Shown here: positions 37,923 to 46,241 of the stretch, in pieces | How positions within the stretch are numbered: position 1 is the stretch's first letter | Layout of the letters: each line of letters opens with the position of its first letter | NCBI RefSeq assembly: GCF_900566075.1 | Contig: NZ_UPHU01000001.1 | Location: 5,704,325-5,768,324 of the forward strand | Reading direction: 5' to 3' | Length of the DNA: 64,000 nucleotides | Origin: Mycobacterium pseudokansasii | Lineage (GTDB): Bacteria > Actinomycetota > Actinomycetes > Mycobacteriales > Mycobacteriaceae | Notes under the pieces: generated by a model | What the model was told of the DNA's origin: nothing | The model's input: the letters and a program-made list of their open reading frames with translations, nothing else | The model's database searches: none | Made by a program: the position numbers and the translations under genes

Positions 37923-38720
37923 GTGATTCGTGCCGAAAGTCATTCCGGACATCGCATGGCCGCCGACTGTGCTAAGTCCGCTACCGAAGCGTTGCAGACC
38001 GGGATGCGCCAGGCGTTGGCCTTTGACGCCCCGTATGTGATCGAACGACTGCTCAAGGACGGGGTAGCGGATACCCATACCTTGGCGGACGAAGTATTCA
38101 GCGAAGTCAAGAAGTATCTAGTTCTGTGTGAGCTGACACCCGGTGCCGCTATCGGAATGTATTCGGGGCTTGTCGATGCGGCATGGCATACGTTTATTTT
38201 GTTCACCCCTCAGTACACAAGCTACAGCCAGCGGCATTTCGGCCGGTATCTTGACCACGTTCCGACTGTAGACGAATCAAGATACCAAGGCAGGCCCCGG
38301 CCAGGCGCTCCGGTCGTTGCTAACAATGTGCGCGGTCAAGGCGGGCTCAGAAATAGTTCCCGCGCAAATAGCAAAAAGCTGACTTTCCCAGATTTCCGCG
38401 ACCGCTATGAAGCCGTATTTGGACAGTCATTACCCGATGTTTGGTACGACGAACGATGCATTAGTCCGAACCGGCGGATGATCCGTGATGACCGGCGCGG
38501 TCAAGTATGGCTCGCTCGTCATGATGGTTACGTAGAGGTGCGCTGCGCTAACGGTGCAACCCTCATCAGGGTCAACGAACTCGCCTATGCCGCTTTACAA
38601 TTCATCCTTGTCACTGCCACCTTCTATGTCCGGGAACTGCCGGGCGGGCTCGCCCAAGAGGAAAAAGTCGGTCTAACTCAAGCTTTAACCCAATCTGGTG
38701 TCCTAAAAATCGCTAGTTAG
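37923..38720 (+). CDS. glycine-rich-domain-like protein with possible C-terminal winged-helix module
   Basis: The GTG at 37923 follows GGGAGAAAGG; the protein is 265 residues. Residues 30-115 contain VDAAWHTFILFTPQYTSYSQ and RHFGRYLDHVP, the W-H-x-F-I-L-x-T signature of the bacterial glycine-rich-domain-like (GRDP) family, whose role is poorly known. The last 75 residues (QVWLARHDGYVEVRCANGAT ... LTQSGVLKI) look like a PqqD/winged-helix fold, but that is a weak resemblance. The gene is followed at 174 bases by a PPE gene and is not in the M. tuberculosis counterpart locus. Confidence 0.6.
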   Translation: MIRAESHSGHRMAADCAKSATEALQTGMRQALAFDAPYVIERLLKDGVADTHTLADEVFSEVKKYLVLCELTPGAAIGMYSGLVDAAWHTFILFTPQYTSYSQRHFGRYLDHVPTVDESRYQGRPRPGAPVVANNVRGQGGLRNSSRANSKKLTFPDFRDRYEAVFGQSLPDVWYDERCISPNRRMIRDDRRGQVWLARHDGYVEVRCANGATLIRVNELAYAALQFILVTATFYVRELPGGLAQEEKVGLTQALTQSGVLKIAS

Positions 38721-38894
38721 CCGCTGGCATGAAACCCATTGACCGTCAGCGCCGCGATAAGGCAGCAATCTCATTACCGACCAATGCCTTTAAGGAGCAA
38801 CCCGTTTCCAAAACGTTCAGCACCACTAGGGCAACTCCTCGACCGAGCGCTGAAATCTCTAGTCACCAATACCTATCCACAGTACGGAGCTACC

Positions 38895-40142
38895 ATGTTC
38901 GATTTTGCACTGTTACCACCAGAGTTCAATTCTGCCCGGATGTATGCCGGCCCCGGATCTGACTCGATGCGCGCGGCAGCTGCGTCCTGGGAAGGGCTCT
39001 CAGCGGAAATGCATTCCGCTGCCGCGACATACGGATCGGTGGTCTCAGATCTGACCAGCATGCAGTGGAGCGGTCCGTCGTCGATGTCGATGGCCGCCGC
39101 GGTCATTCCCTATGTGGATTGGCTGACCGGCACCGCCGAGCAGGCTGGACACACCGCGGCCCAGGCAACCGCCGCCGCGACGGCCTTTGAGCAGGCCTTC
39201 ACGATGACGGTGCCGCCGGCGCTGATCGCCGCCAACCGCGCCCAGCTGCTCGCGCTGATCGCCACCAACTTCTTCGGCCAAAACACCGCCGCGATCGCCA
39301 CCACCGAAGCCCAATACCTGCAGATGTGGGCCCAAGACGCCACCGCAATGCACGACTACACCCTCGCCTCGGCCGCAGCATGGAAGCTGACCCCGTTTGT
39401 CTCCCCGCAATCCGACACCAACCCCGGCGGGCTCAGCGCTCAACACGCCGCAGTCACCCACGCCGCCACCAAGGCCCCCACACCCCCGACGCCCCCGTCG
39501 AACAAGGGCAACTGGATCGGAAACCTGCTCAAAGACATCGGAGCGGCGTTGACCGCGGTCGGCCTACCCGAGGTCGGGCTGCCGCTCTACGAATTGGGCG
39601 TATTCGTCAACACCTTGAAGCTCCCCAAGATCCTCAAAGACGACTTCACCGCCCTCGACGCCCTGTTCGCCTGGTACTCCACCATGGGCTCGGTGACCGG
39701 CGTCAGCGGCATGGCCAACGGGATCATCAATACCGAGAAGAGCCTCGGCTTGATTTCCGGCGTGGCCCAACCCGTGGCCGACACCGCACCCAAAGTCGCC
39801 CCGGCCCTGCTGGCCCCGCTCAATGCCATCGCCAAATCACTATCCGGAGCAACCATGCGCGCCGGAGGCGTCCTGGGCGGTCAAGTCTCGGCCACCGCGC
39901 GCAGCGCAGGCACCATCGGACAACTGTCGGTGCCCCCCTCCTGGGCCACACCCCAGGCCACCGTCGCCGCCAAAACATTCCAGGCCGCCACCCCCCTGAG
40001 CACACTGCCCACCAGCGACGCCGCACCCGCAGCCATGCCCGGCCTACCCGGAATGCCCTCCGCCGCAACCGGACGCGCCGGCGTCATACCCCGATACGGA
40101 CTCAAAATGACCGTAATGTCACGCCCACTGGCGGGAGGATAA
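38895..40142 (+). CDS. PPE-SVP family protein
   Basis: The start is the ATG at 38895 (MFDFALLPPEFNSARMYAGP), the canonical PPE N-terminus; the frame runs in further upstream without a PPE match. The 415-residue protein has the 180-residue PPE helical domain with the WxG-type motif near WSGPSS, then a C-terminal region with the SVP-subgroup motif GQLSVPPSW. Such proteins are usually exported by ESX-5 with a PE partner. No PE gene is adjacent, so a partner elsewhere is likely. It is absent from the homologous M. tuberculosis position. Confidence 0.9.
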   Translation: MFDFALLPPEFNSARMYAGPGSDSMRAAAASWEGLSAEMHSAAATYGSVVSDLTSMQWSGPSSMSMAAAVIPYVDWLTGTAEQAGHTAAQATAAATAFEQAFTMTVPPALIAANRAQLLALIATNFFGQNTAAIATTEAQYLQMWAQDATAMHDYTLASAAAWKLTPFVSPQSDTNPGGLSAQHAAVTHAATKAPTPPTPPSNKGNWIGNLLKDIGAALTAVGLPEVGLPLYELGVFVNTLKLPKILKDDFTALDALFAWYSTMGSVTGVSGMANGIINTEKSLGLISGVAQPVADTAPKVAPALLAPLNAIAKSLSGATMRAGGVLGGQVSATARSAGTIGQLSVPPSWATPQATVAAKTFQAATPLSTLPTSDAAPAAMPGLPGMPSAATGRAGVIPRYGLKMTVMSRPLAGG

Positions 40143-40226
40143 ACCGGCTCCGACCGAAATTCGAGAGTCCGAAACGATGGGATTCAAACGAAGCAATTCA
40201 TTTAATAGCATAACACCAGGACAAAT

Positions 40227-41051
40227 TTGGCACCGGAAGCCGAAAGTTCCTATCGATTATATGAAATGGAAACCGTGAGCGAACCACCCCTTTGGCTGCT
40301 TTTACTACTGGTTGTAGTAATCGGAATTCTAATCGCAGTGAGTAGCGTATGGCTAGCAAATCGCGTTCTCGCCGCGGTTGCCGATGAACACAATTCGAAG
40401 ATTTCGCCCTTCATTACCGTTGTCGGACTGATTTATGGCGCCCTACTTGGATTTATCATTGTCGTCGCCTGGCAACAGTTCTCCTCAGCCGAGGTCACCG
40501 TCGCTACCGAAGCATCCACGCTAACCACGATGTACAGACAGACGGTCGCCATGCCAGAACCCGAACAAACTCAGATAAAACAACTATTGCGACAGTACAC
40601 CAGCGCAGTGATGGGTTCCGAATGGGCTCAGCAAGGTAGTGGCGAGGCCAGCGACAGCGCACGAGCTGCGATTACTGGCATGTACCGCATCGTGGGAAGT
40701 CAGCAGCCTAGCGTCGAATCCAGCCCAATCCATCCGGCATTTATTAACGAGTTGACACAGCTAGGGTCTAACCGCACCATGCGGATCGTTAATGCTAAGC
40801 CGCGAATACCCACGCTCCTATGGAGTGTCCTGATATCAGGTGGAGTTGTACTGGTGGCACTCACGGGTTTCTTGCGTCTCGGAAACACCATGGGCCATGT
40901 GATTGTGACCAGCGTGACCGCAATCCTACTTGGCCTGCTGCTATCGATCGCGTTTTCCCTCGACCATCCTTTTAGATCCGACGGAGGGATTACGCCGGCA
41001 CCATTTCAGCATTCACTGGCGACCTTCGACGCAGTTGACCGGGGGACATAA
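40227..41051 (+). CDS. DUF4239 membrane protein
   Basis: The frame gives 274 residues; an inner ATG at 40266 (METVSEPPLWLLLLLVVVIG) gives 261 and is a better membrane-protein start. Two N-terminal membrane segments (WLLLLLVVVIGILIAVSSVW; ITVVGLIYGALLGFIIVVAW) are followed by a helical region (VATEASTLTTMYRQTVAMPE) and two C-terminal segments (LLWSVLISGGVVLVALTGFL; VIVTSVTAILLGLLLSIAFS). That is the bestrophin-like DUF4239 layout, possibly an ion channel. The family function is unproven. Confidence 0.78.
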   Translation: MAPEAESSYRLYEMETVSEPPLWLLLLLVVVIGILIAVSSVWLANRVLAAVADEHNSKISPFITVVGLIYGALLGFIIVVAWQQFSSAEVTVATEASTLTTMYRQTVAMPEPEQTQIKQLLRQYTSAVMGSEWAQQGSGEASDSARAAITGMYRIVGSQQPSVESSPIHPAFINELTQLGSNRTMRIVNAKPRIPTLLWSVLISGGVVLVALTGFLRLGNTMGHVIVTSVTAILLGLLLSIAFSLDHPFRSDGGITPAPFQHSLATFDAVDRGT

Positions 41052-41113
41052 CCGGGCCAGCCGGGTCAAGTCCAGGGACTGGTATGTGACGTCGTCGTGT
41101 GATTCTTGGTGAT

Positions 41114-41515
41114 TTAGGCGGTCAGTTCCGCTGTGGTTGCCTCCTGTTCTGGCGGGGTGTCGGTGGTGACCCGTGATTTGCTGAGGATCTCGAGGCCGAG
41201 GAAGCGGCGGGATTCGGCCCATTCGTCGTGTTGTTCGGCCAGGACCGCGCCGACGAGGCGGATCAGGGCGTTGCGGTCGGGCAAGATTCCAACGACGTCG
41301 GTACGGCGCTTGATTTCTTTGTTGACCCGCTCGATCGCTATCTGGAGCCCTGTGATCGAGACGAGATGTGACTGGCGGTTTGCGTCGCGGACGGTGTCGC
41401 CGATGCAGCGGTGGCCCATGAGTCCTCGCTCACTCGTGACCACGGTTCGTCTGTCAGCTAACCCGGTTGTGGGACCCATCCCAGTTTCATGCATACCTTC
41501 CTCTGACGGCTCCAC
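41114..41515 (-). mobile_element. IS256-family transposase fragment (C-terminal part)
   Basis: The segment IERVNKEIKRRTDVVGILPD and ALIRLVGAVLAEQHDEWAES is the conserved C-terminus of IS256/Mutator transposases. The upstream part of the frame (from about 41515 to 41360) does not continue the family sequence cleanly, and the catalytic domain is absent. It is a dead fragment at the right border of the accessory island, adjacent to the LacI gene. Confidence 0.75.
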
Positions 41516-41564
41516 CGAGTTAGTCCAGAGTTATCCCGGATGTCTCCGCAAAGACCCAGAATGT

Positions 41565-42791
41565 CTAAGCGGGGGGTCCGCAGGTGCGGCCCCGGATCAG
41601 CTCGGTATCGAGCAGCTCGACGACGGGCAGACCGGACCGCGGCGGCCGCTGCAACAGTTCACCGGCACGTCTGCCCTTCTGCAGACTCGGCTGAGACACC
41701 GTGGTGAGCCCGCGGCTGATCGCTTCCGGCACGCCGTCGAACCCGGTGACCGTCATCTGCCCCGGCACGTAAATCCCATGTCCGCGAAGGTAATCCATGG
41801 CCGACAGCGCCAAGATGTCGGCGGTGCACATCAGCGCGGTGATTCGCGGGTTGGCCGTCAGCGCCACCTTGGCGGCATCGCCGCCCGACGTCGGCAGGTG
41901 TTCGTCGCTTTCCACCACGGTCAGCGAATCCGGATCGGCGCCGGCGGCCGTCATCGCATCCCAGACGCCCATGATGCGCTCGCGCTGCACGTCGAAAGCC
42001 GGCGACTGCAGCCGCTCCGCGTCGACCAGGCCCTGGCGCCGGTCGTGGCCCAGCCGCATCGTCAGCAGCCCGATGTCGCGATGTCCCAGCCCGAGAACGT
42101 AGTCGGCGATCTTGCGCATCGCTGCCCGGTCGTCGATGCCGACCCGGGACACTGCCGCAAGGTGCTTCGGCTGGTCCACCACCACAACCGGCAACCGCCG
42201 CTGCAGGACCACCTGCAGATAAGGGTCGTCGTCGCATACCGAATACACCACGAAGCCGTCGACCCCGGCGCTGAGCACGGCGGTGGTGCCGTCCTGCAGG
42301 CTGCGGCTGGGCCCGACCGCGACCAGTAGCAGGCCCTGACCCAGCTCCTCGCACGATTGCGCCACCCCGGCAACGAAATCCCGCGCCGCCGGGTCGGAGA
42401 AGAAGTAGGTCAACGGCTCGGCCATCACCAAGCCGACGGCTCCGGCTTTGCGGGTCCGTAGCGATCGCGCCACCGGGTCGGGTCCGGCGTAACCCATCCG
42501 CTTGGCCGTGGCCAGCACCCGCTCCCGCAGTTCGGTGGAAAGCTGATCCGGCCGGTTGAACGCATTCGAAATGGTCGTGCGCGACACCTTCAGCTCAGCA
42601 GCCAGTGACGCCAGAGTCGCCCGCCGGCGAGGTGTGGGGCCCACGTTCGGTGAGGCTACAGCGGGTCCGTCGGCGCGGCTACGCGGCGGTTTCGCCGTGG
42701 GTTCGCGCGGCCGCGACGTCCCGGCTTTCATGCTGGTCGCACCTGGTCCCGAGGCGGCCGGCACGGCGCCGGCACCGCCAGGGTCAGGCAT
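41565..42791 (-). CDS. LacI-family transcriptional regulator (Rv3575c)
   Basis: The DNA-binding domain reads RATLASLAAELKVSRTTISN and AFNRPDQLS, followed by a type I periplasmic-binding-like ligand domain (AVGLVMAEPLTYFFSDPAAR; GIDDRAAMRKIADYVLGLGH; ALMCTADILALSAMDYLRGH). With the ATG at 42791 the protein has 408 residues, including a 60-residue Pro/Ala-rich leader. An ATG at 42731 would give 388, and neither has a strong ribosome binding site. The C-terminus LDTELIRGRTCGPPA matches Rv3575c. It is divergent from a PxpA-like gene, a possible target. The ligand is probably a sugar or small carboxylate but is unknown. Confidence 0.87.
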   Translation of the reverse strand: MPDPGGAGAVPAASGPGATSMKAGTSRPREPTAKPPRSRADGPAVASPNVGPTPRRRATLASLAAELKVSRTTISNAFNRPDQLSTELRERVLATAKRMGYAGPDPVARSLRTRKAGAVGLVMAEPLTYFFSDPAARDFVAGVAQSCEELGQGLLLVAVGPSRSLQDGTTAVLSAGVDGFVVYSVCDDDPYLQVVLQRRLPVVVVDQPKHLAAVSRVGIDDRAAMRKIADYVLGLGHRDIGLLTMRLGHDRRQGLVDAERLQSPAFDVQRERIMGVWDAMTAAGADPDSLTVVESDEHLPTSGGDAAKVALTANPRITALMCTADILALSAMDYLRGHGIYVPGQMTVTGFDGVPEAISRGLTTVSQPSLQKGRRAGELLQRPPRSGLPVVELLDTELIRGRTCGPPA

Positions 42792-42966
42792 CGCAAGGTT
42801 CGCAGGAGGAAGCAGGCAGTGCGCCAGCAGATGGCCGCGCCCGCCGCGCCGGCGCCAGGGCGCGGCGGCAGTCCACATCGCCGAGCAAATCGCGGCGACG
42901 GCCGCTCGACACCGACCGGACCCCGCCGACCACCCGGGCGCCGGCATCCCGCAATAAGCTGGGCAG

Positions 42967-43725
42967 GTGGCTTCCATCGACCTCAACGCCGACCTCGGTG
43001 AAGGATTCGGCGCCTGGCAGCTGGGTGATGACGCCGCCATGCTCGAGATCGTCACCAGCGCCAACGTGGCGTGCGGCTTCCACGCCGGAGACCCGGCCGG
43101 ACTGCTGCGGGTCTGCCGGTCGGCCGCCGAGCGCGGCGTGCGCATCGGAGCCCAGGTCGGCTACCACGACCTGTCCGGGTTCGGCAGGCGCTTCATCGAC
43201 GTCGACCCCGAGGACCTGCTTGCCGAAGTCGTGTATCAGATCGGCGCGCTGCAGGCCATCGCCCAGGCCGGCGGCTCAGCGGTGTCCTACGTCAAACCCC
43301 ATGGCGCCCTGTACAACACGATCGTCACCCACCGCGAGCAGGCAGCTGCCGTGGCGGCGGCGGTGCGCATGGTCGACCCGGCGCTGCCGGTGCTGGGTAT
43401 GACCGGTTCGGTGTTCTTCGAAGAGGCCGGCCGTCTCGGCCTGCGCACGGTGGCCGAGGCGTTCGCCGATCGCGCCTACCGGTCCGACGGGCAACTGCTG
43501 TCCCGCCGGGAACCCGGTGCGGTACTGGCCGACCCCAAGGCGATCGCCGAGCGCGCGGTCGCCATGGTGGCCACCGGCGCAGTCACCGCGGTCGACGGCA
43601 CACCCGTGCCCATCACCGTGGAATCGCTTTGCGTGCACGGGGATTCGCCGGGCGCGGTGCAGATTGCGACCGCGGTGCGGGAGCGGTTGGCGGCCTCCGG
43701 CGCCGAGATCAAGGCGTTCTGCTGA
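42967..43725 (+). CDS. pxpA: LamB/YcsF family protein, 5-oxoprolinase subunit A-like
   Basis: The 252-residue protein starts with GTG (MASIDLNADLGEGFGAWQLG). The family motifs NADLGEGFG, NVACGFHAGDP, YVKPHGALYN and TVESLCVHGDSPGA are all present. In other bacteria PxpA works with PxpB and PxpC in ATP-dependent opening of 5-oxoproline. No pxpB or pxpC is visible nearby. In M. tuberculosis lppH lies at this position, so the gene content differs here. It overlaps the following Rv3577-like gene by one base (TGATG). Confidence 0.88.
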   Translation: MASIDLNADLGEGFGAWQLGDDAAMLEIVTSANVACGFHAGDPAGLLRVCRSAAERGVRIGAQVGYHDLSGFGRRFIDVDPEDLLAEVVYQIGALQAIAQAGGSAVSYVKPHGALYNTIVTHREQAAAVAAAVRMVDPALPVLGMTGSVFFEEAGRLGLRTVAEAFADRAYRSDGQLLSRREPGAVLADPKAIAERAVAMVATGAVTAVDGTPVPITVESLCVHGDSPGAVQIATAVRERLAASGAEIKAFC

Positions 43726-44645
43726 TGCGACTGAAACTTGGGCGTCCCGACCTGGCCCGCTATTCCGGCCGATTCAGTGTCCCTGCGGCCCAAACTGATT
43801 CGCCGTTGTCGGTGCTCTGGATGGGCGTGAGCACGCTGCTGCTCGACGACGGCTCGTCGGCGTTGATGACCGACGGCTACTTCTCCCGGCCCACCCTGGC
43901 GCAGGTGGCCGCGGGCAAGGTGGCGCCGTCGCCGGCGCGGGTGGTCGGCTGCCTGGCCCGCGCCAAGGTGTCGCGGCTTGCGGCCGTCATCCCGGTGCAC
44001 ACCCACATCGACCACGCGATGGATTCCGCACTCGTGGCCGACCGCACCGGCGCGCAGCTGGTCGGGGGCGAGTCTGCGGCCAATGTCGGGCGCGGCTACG
44101 GCCTGGCCGAAGACCGGCTGGTGGTCGCGGTCCCCGGGCAGCCGATCGAGCTGGGTGCCTACGACGTCACGCTGGTCGAGTCGCACCACTGCCCGCCGGA
44201 CCGATTTCCCGGGGTGATCGCCGCGCCGGTGGTGCCGCCGGTGCGGGCGTCGGCCTACCGCTGCGGTGAAGCATGGTCGACGCTGGTGCGCCACCGCTCG
44301 TCGGGTCGGCGGCTGTTGATCCAGGGCAGCGCCGGTTTCGTCAAGGGCGCGCTCGACGGGTACCGGGCCGAGGTCGTCTACCTCGGTGTCGGCCAATTGG
44401 GCCTGCAACCGCGGTCCTATCTGGTCGACTACTGGACCGAGGTGGTGCGCGCGGTCGGCGCCCGCCGGGTGATCCTGGTCCACTGGGACGACTTCTTCCG
44501 TCCTTTGTCAAAACCGTTGCGTGCCATACCATATGCGGCCGACGACCTGGACGTGTCGATGCGCGTCCTCGACGAGCTGGCCGCCGCGGACGGCATCTCG
44601 TTACAGCTGCCGACGGTGTGGCGGCGCGAGGACCCGTGGGTCTGA
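43725..44645 (+). CDS. metallo-beta-lactamase-fold hydrolase (Rv3577-like)
   Basis: The start is the ATG at 43725 (MRLKLGRPDLARYSGRFSVP), overlapping the previous stop; 306 residues. The metal motif HTHIDHAMD is near residue 91, with LVESHHCPPDRFPG and LVHWDDFFRP as later ligand regions. It matches Rv3577 across its length. The substrate is unknown. Its 3' end overlaps the end of the convergent MFS gene by 45 bases. Confidence 0.88.
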   Translation: MRLKLGRPDLARYSGRFSVPAAQTDSPLSVLWMGVSTLLLDDGSSALMTDGYFSRPTLAQVAAGKVAPSPARVVGCLARAKVSRLAAVIPVHTHIDHAMDSALVADRTGAQLVGGESAANVGRGYGLAEDRLVVAVPGQPIELGAYDVTLVESHHCPPDRFPGVIAAPVVPPVRASAYRCGEAWSTLVRHRSSGRRLLIQGSAGFVKGALDGYRAEVVYLGVGQLGLQPRSYLVDYWTEVVRAVGARRVILVHWDDFFRPLSKPLRAIPYAADDLDVSMRVLDELAAADGISLQLPTVWRREDPWV

Positions 44646-45878
44646 CGCGTAACCTGCCGTCGCGGCCGTTTCCGGCATGGCGACCAGATAGAGCGCAAAG
44701 CCCGCGCCCGCGATGGCGCCCAGTGCCATGAACGCCACGTCGTAACCGGCGGCGACCACGATCCTGCCGGCAACCAAATTCGACAACGCGGCACCGACTC
44801 CCCACGCGGTGGTTATCGCCCCCAGGCTGACATTGAACCGGCCGGTTCCATGCGTGACGTCCTGGACGACGAGGGGAAACAGTGCGCCGAAAATGCCGGC
44901 TCCCACACCGTCGAGAAGCTGCACACCGACAAGCCAGTACGAGTTGTCCCACAGTGGGTACAGGAACGCGCGGACGGTCAACACCGCGAAGCCGGCCAGG
45001 AATATCGGCTTGCGTCCCCAGGCGTCGGCCTTGAGCCCGACGACATATGCGACGGGCACCATGACAACCTGCGCGGCGACGATGCACGCCGACATCAGCG
45101 CCGTCCCGACCTGCTTGTTGTGCAGCGCCAGCTTCTGGCCTACCAGCGGCAGCAAGGCCGCGTTGGCGAAATGGAAGGTGAAGACGACCACGGCAAAGAT
45201 CATCAGTCTCCGGGCGTGCAGCAGCACCGAGAATCCGGACGGCTGCGCGTGCTGTGTCCCGATAGCCCGATCCAGACCGCGGGCCACGTCGTTGTCAATC
45301 GCGTCGGGCGGGACCCGCAGCGTTGCCCCGATGCTGATCACCGCCATGGCGGCCAGTAGCCAGAACACCACTACCGGGCCGAACACGTAAGCGAGACCGC
45401 CGGCTGCGGCGGCTGCCGCCGCGGTACCGGCATGCCGGAACGATTCGTTACGACCAATCCGCCGGGACAACATCCGCGGCCCGACAATGCCGAGTGTTAT
45501 CGCCGCCAATGCCGGATTGAAGATGGAGCCGGCGATCCCGGTAACGGCTTGCAGGAATGAGATCGAGTAGAAGCCGGCGAACAGCGGCATTGCCAATGCC
45601 GCTGCGGCGACCGACACCGCGCCGACGATGACCAACGCGCGTTTCGCGATGGTCCGGTCCACCACCGCGCCAACCGGCGTTTGCGCTACGACTCCGGCGA
45701 GACCGCCGACGGCCATGACGAACCCGATGGAGGCCTGATCCCAGTGGTGGGTCAGCAGCAGATAGATCGAGAGATAGGGACCTAAGCCATCGCGGACATC
45801 GGCCAGCGAAAACGCCAATAGGTCCAAAGCGTGCGCGGTTCGTCGGGGGAGCGGATCATCGGTGCTCGGATCGGTCAT
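44601..45878 (-). CDS. MFS transporter
   Basis: The 425-residue protein has 11-12 hydrophobic segments in two halves. The loop motif AVVDRTIAKRA after segment 2 is of the MFS G-x-x-x-D-R-x-x-R-R type, and KADAWGRKPIFLAGF is the matching motif in the second half. It looks like a drug or metabolite efflux carrier with unknown substrate. The start ATG at 45878 gives MTDPSTDDPLPRRTAHALDL. It is convergent with the Rv3577-like gene and is not at this place in M. tuberculosis. Confidence 0.85.
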   Translation of the reverse strand: MTDPSTDDPLPRRTAHALDLLAFSLADVRDGLGPYLSIYLLLTHHWDQASIGFVMAVGGLAGVVAQTPVGAVVDRTIAKRALVIVGAVSVAAAALAMPLFAGFYSISFLQAVTGIAGSIFNPALAAITLGIVGPRMLSRRIGRNESFRHAGTAAAAAAAGGLAYVFGPVVVFWLLAAMAVISIGATLRVPPDAIDNDVARGLDRAIGTQHAQPSGFSVLLHARRLMIFAVVVFTFHFANAALLPLVGQKLALHNKQVGTALMSACIVAAQVVMVPVAYVVGLKADAWGRKPIFLAGFAVLTVRAFLYPLWDNSYWLVGVQLLDGVGAGIFGALFPLVVQDVTHGTGRFNVSLGAITTAWGVGAALSNLVAGRIVVAAGYDVAFMALGAIAGAGFALYLVAMPETAATAGYASDPRVLAPPHRRQL

Positions 45879-46241
45879 TGACGATTCCGTTCCCCCCGGG
45901 CGGTAACGGGGACCCGCCCGTCGACTCCACGTTAGTCAAAGCTCAGCGGCCCACCGGGGGAGGGCACACCGTGGTGTGTCTGGATGGCGCTGACGGCCGC
46001 TCCGCTCACAGCGGGTAGTATCCGCTGAGATCGCCTCCTGGTAGACGGCGCGCTTGCCAACAGAGCACGCGGCGCAGTTGCTCAAGCTCCGTCCAGTTCG
46101 TCACCAGTCCGCCAATAGCCGCCGATAGCCGCCGATAGGTAGCCATGCCGCTGACAACGTCGCCGCGCCGATGCGGACCGTTGGCAGGCTGGACGGTGAC
46201 CGCGTGCGACCGTCGCCGACTGGGTGATGGCGTGATAACCC
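45879..46241. other. intergenic region, no gene supported
   Basis: About 360 bases lie between the divergent MFS and ArsB2 starts, so promoters for both should lie here. There is a direct repeat of the type GCCGCCGATAG (about 46121-46140). No coding frame is supported. Confidence 0.5.
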
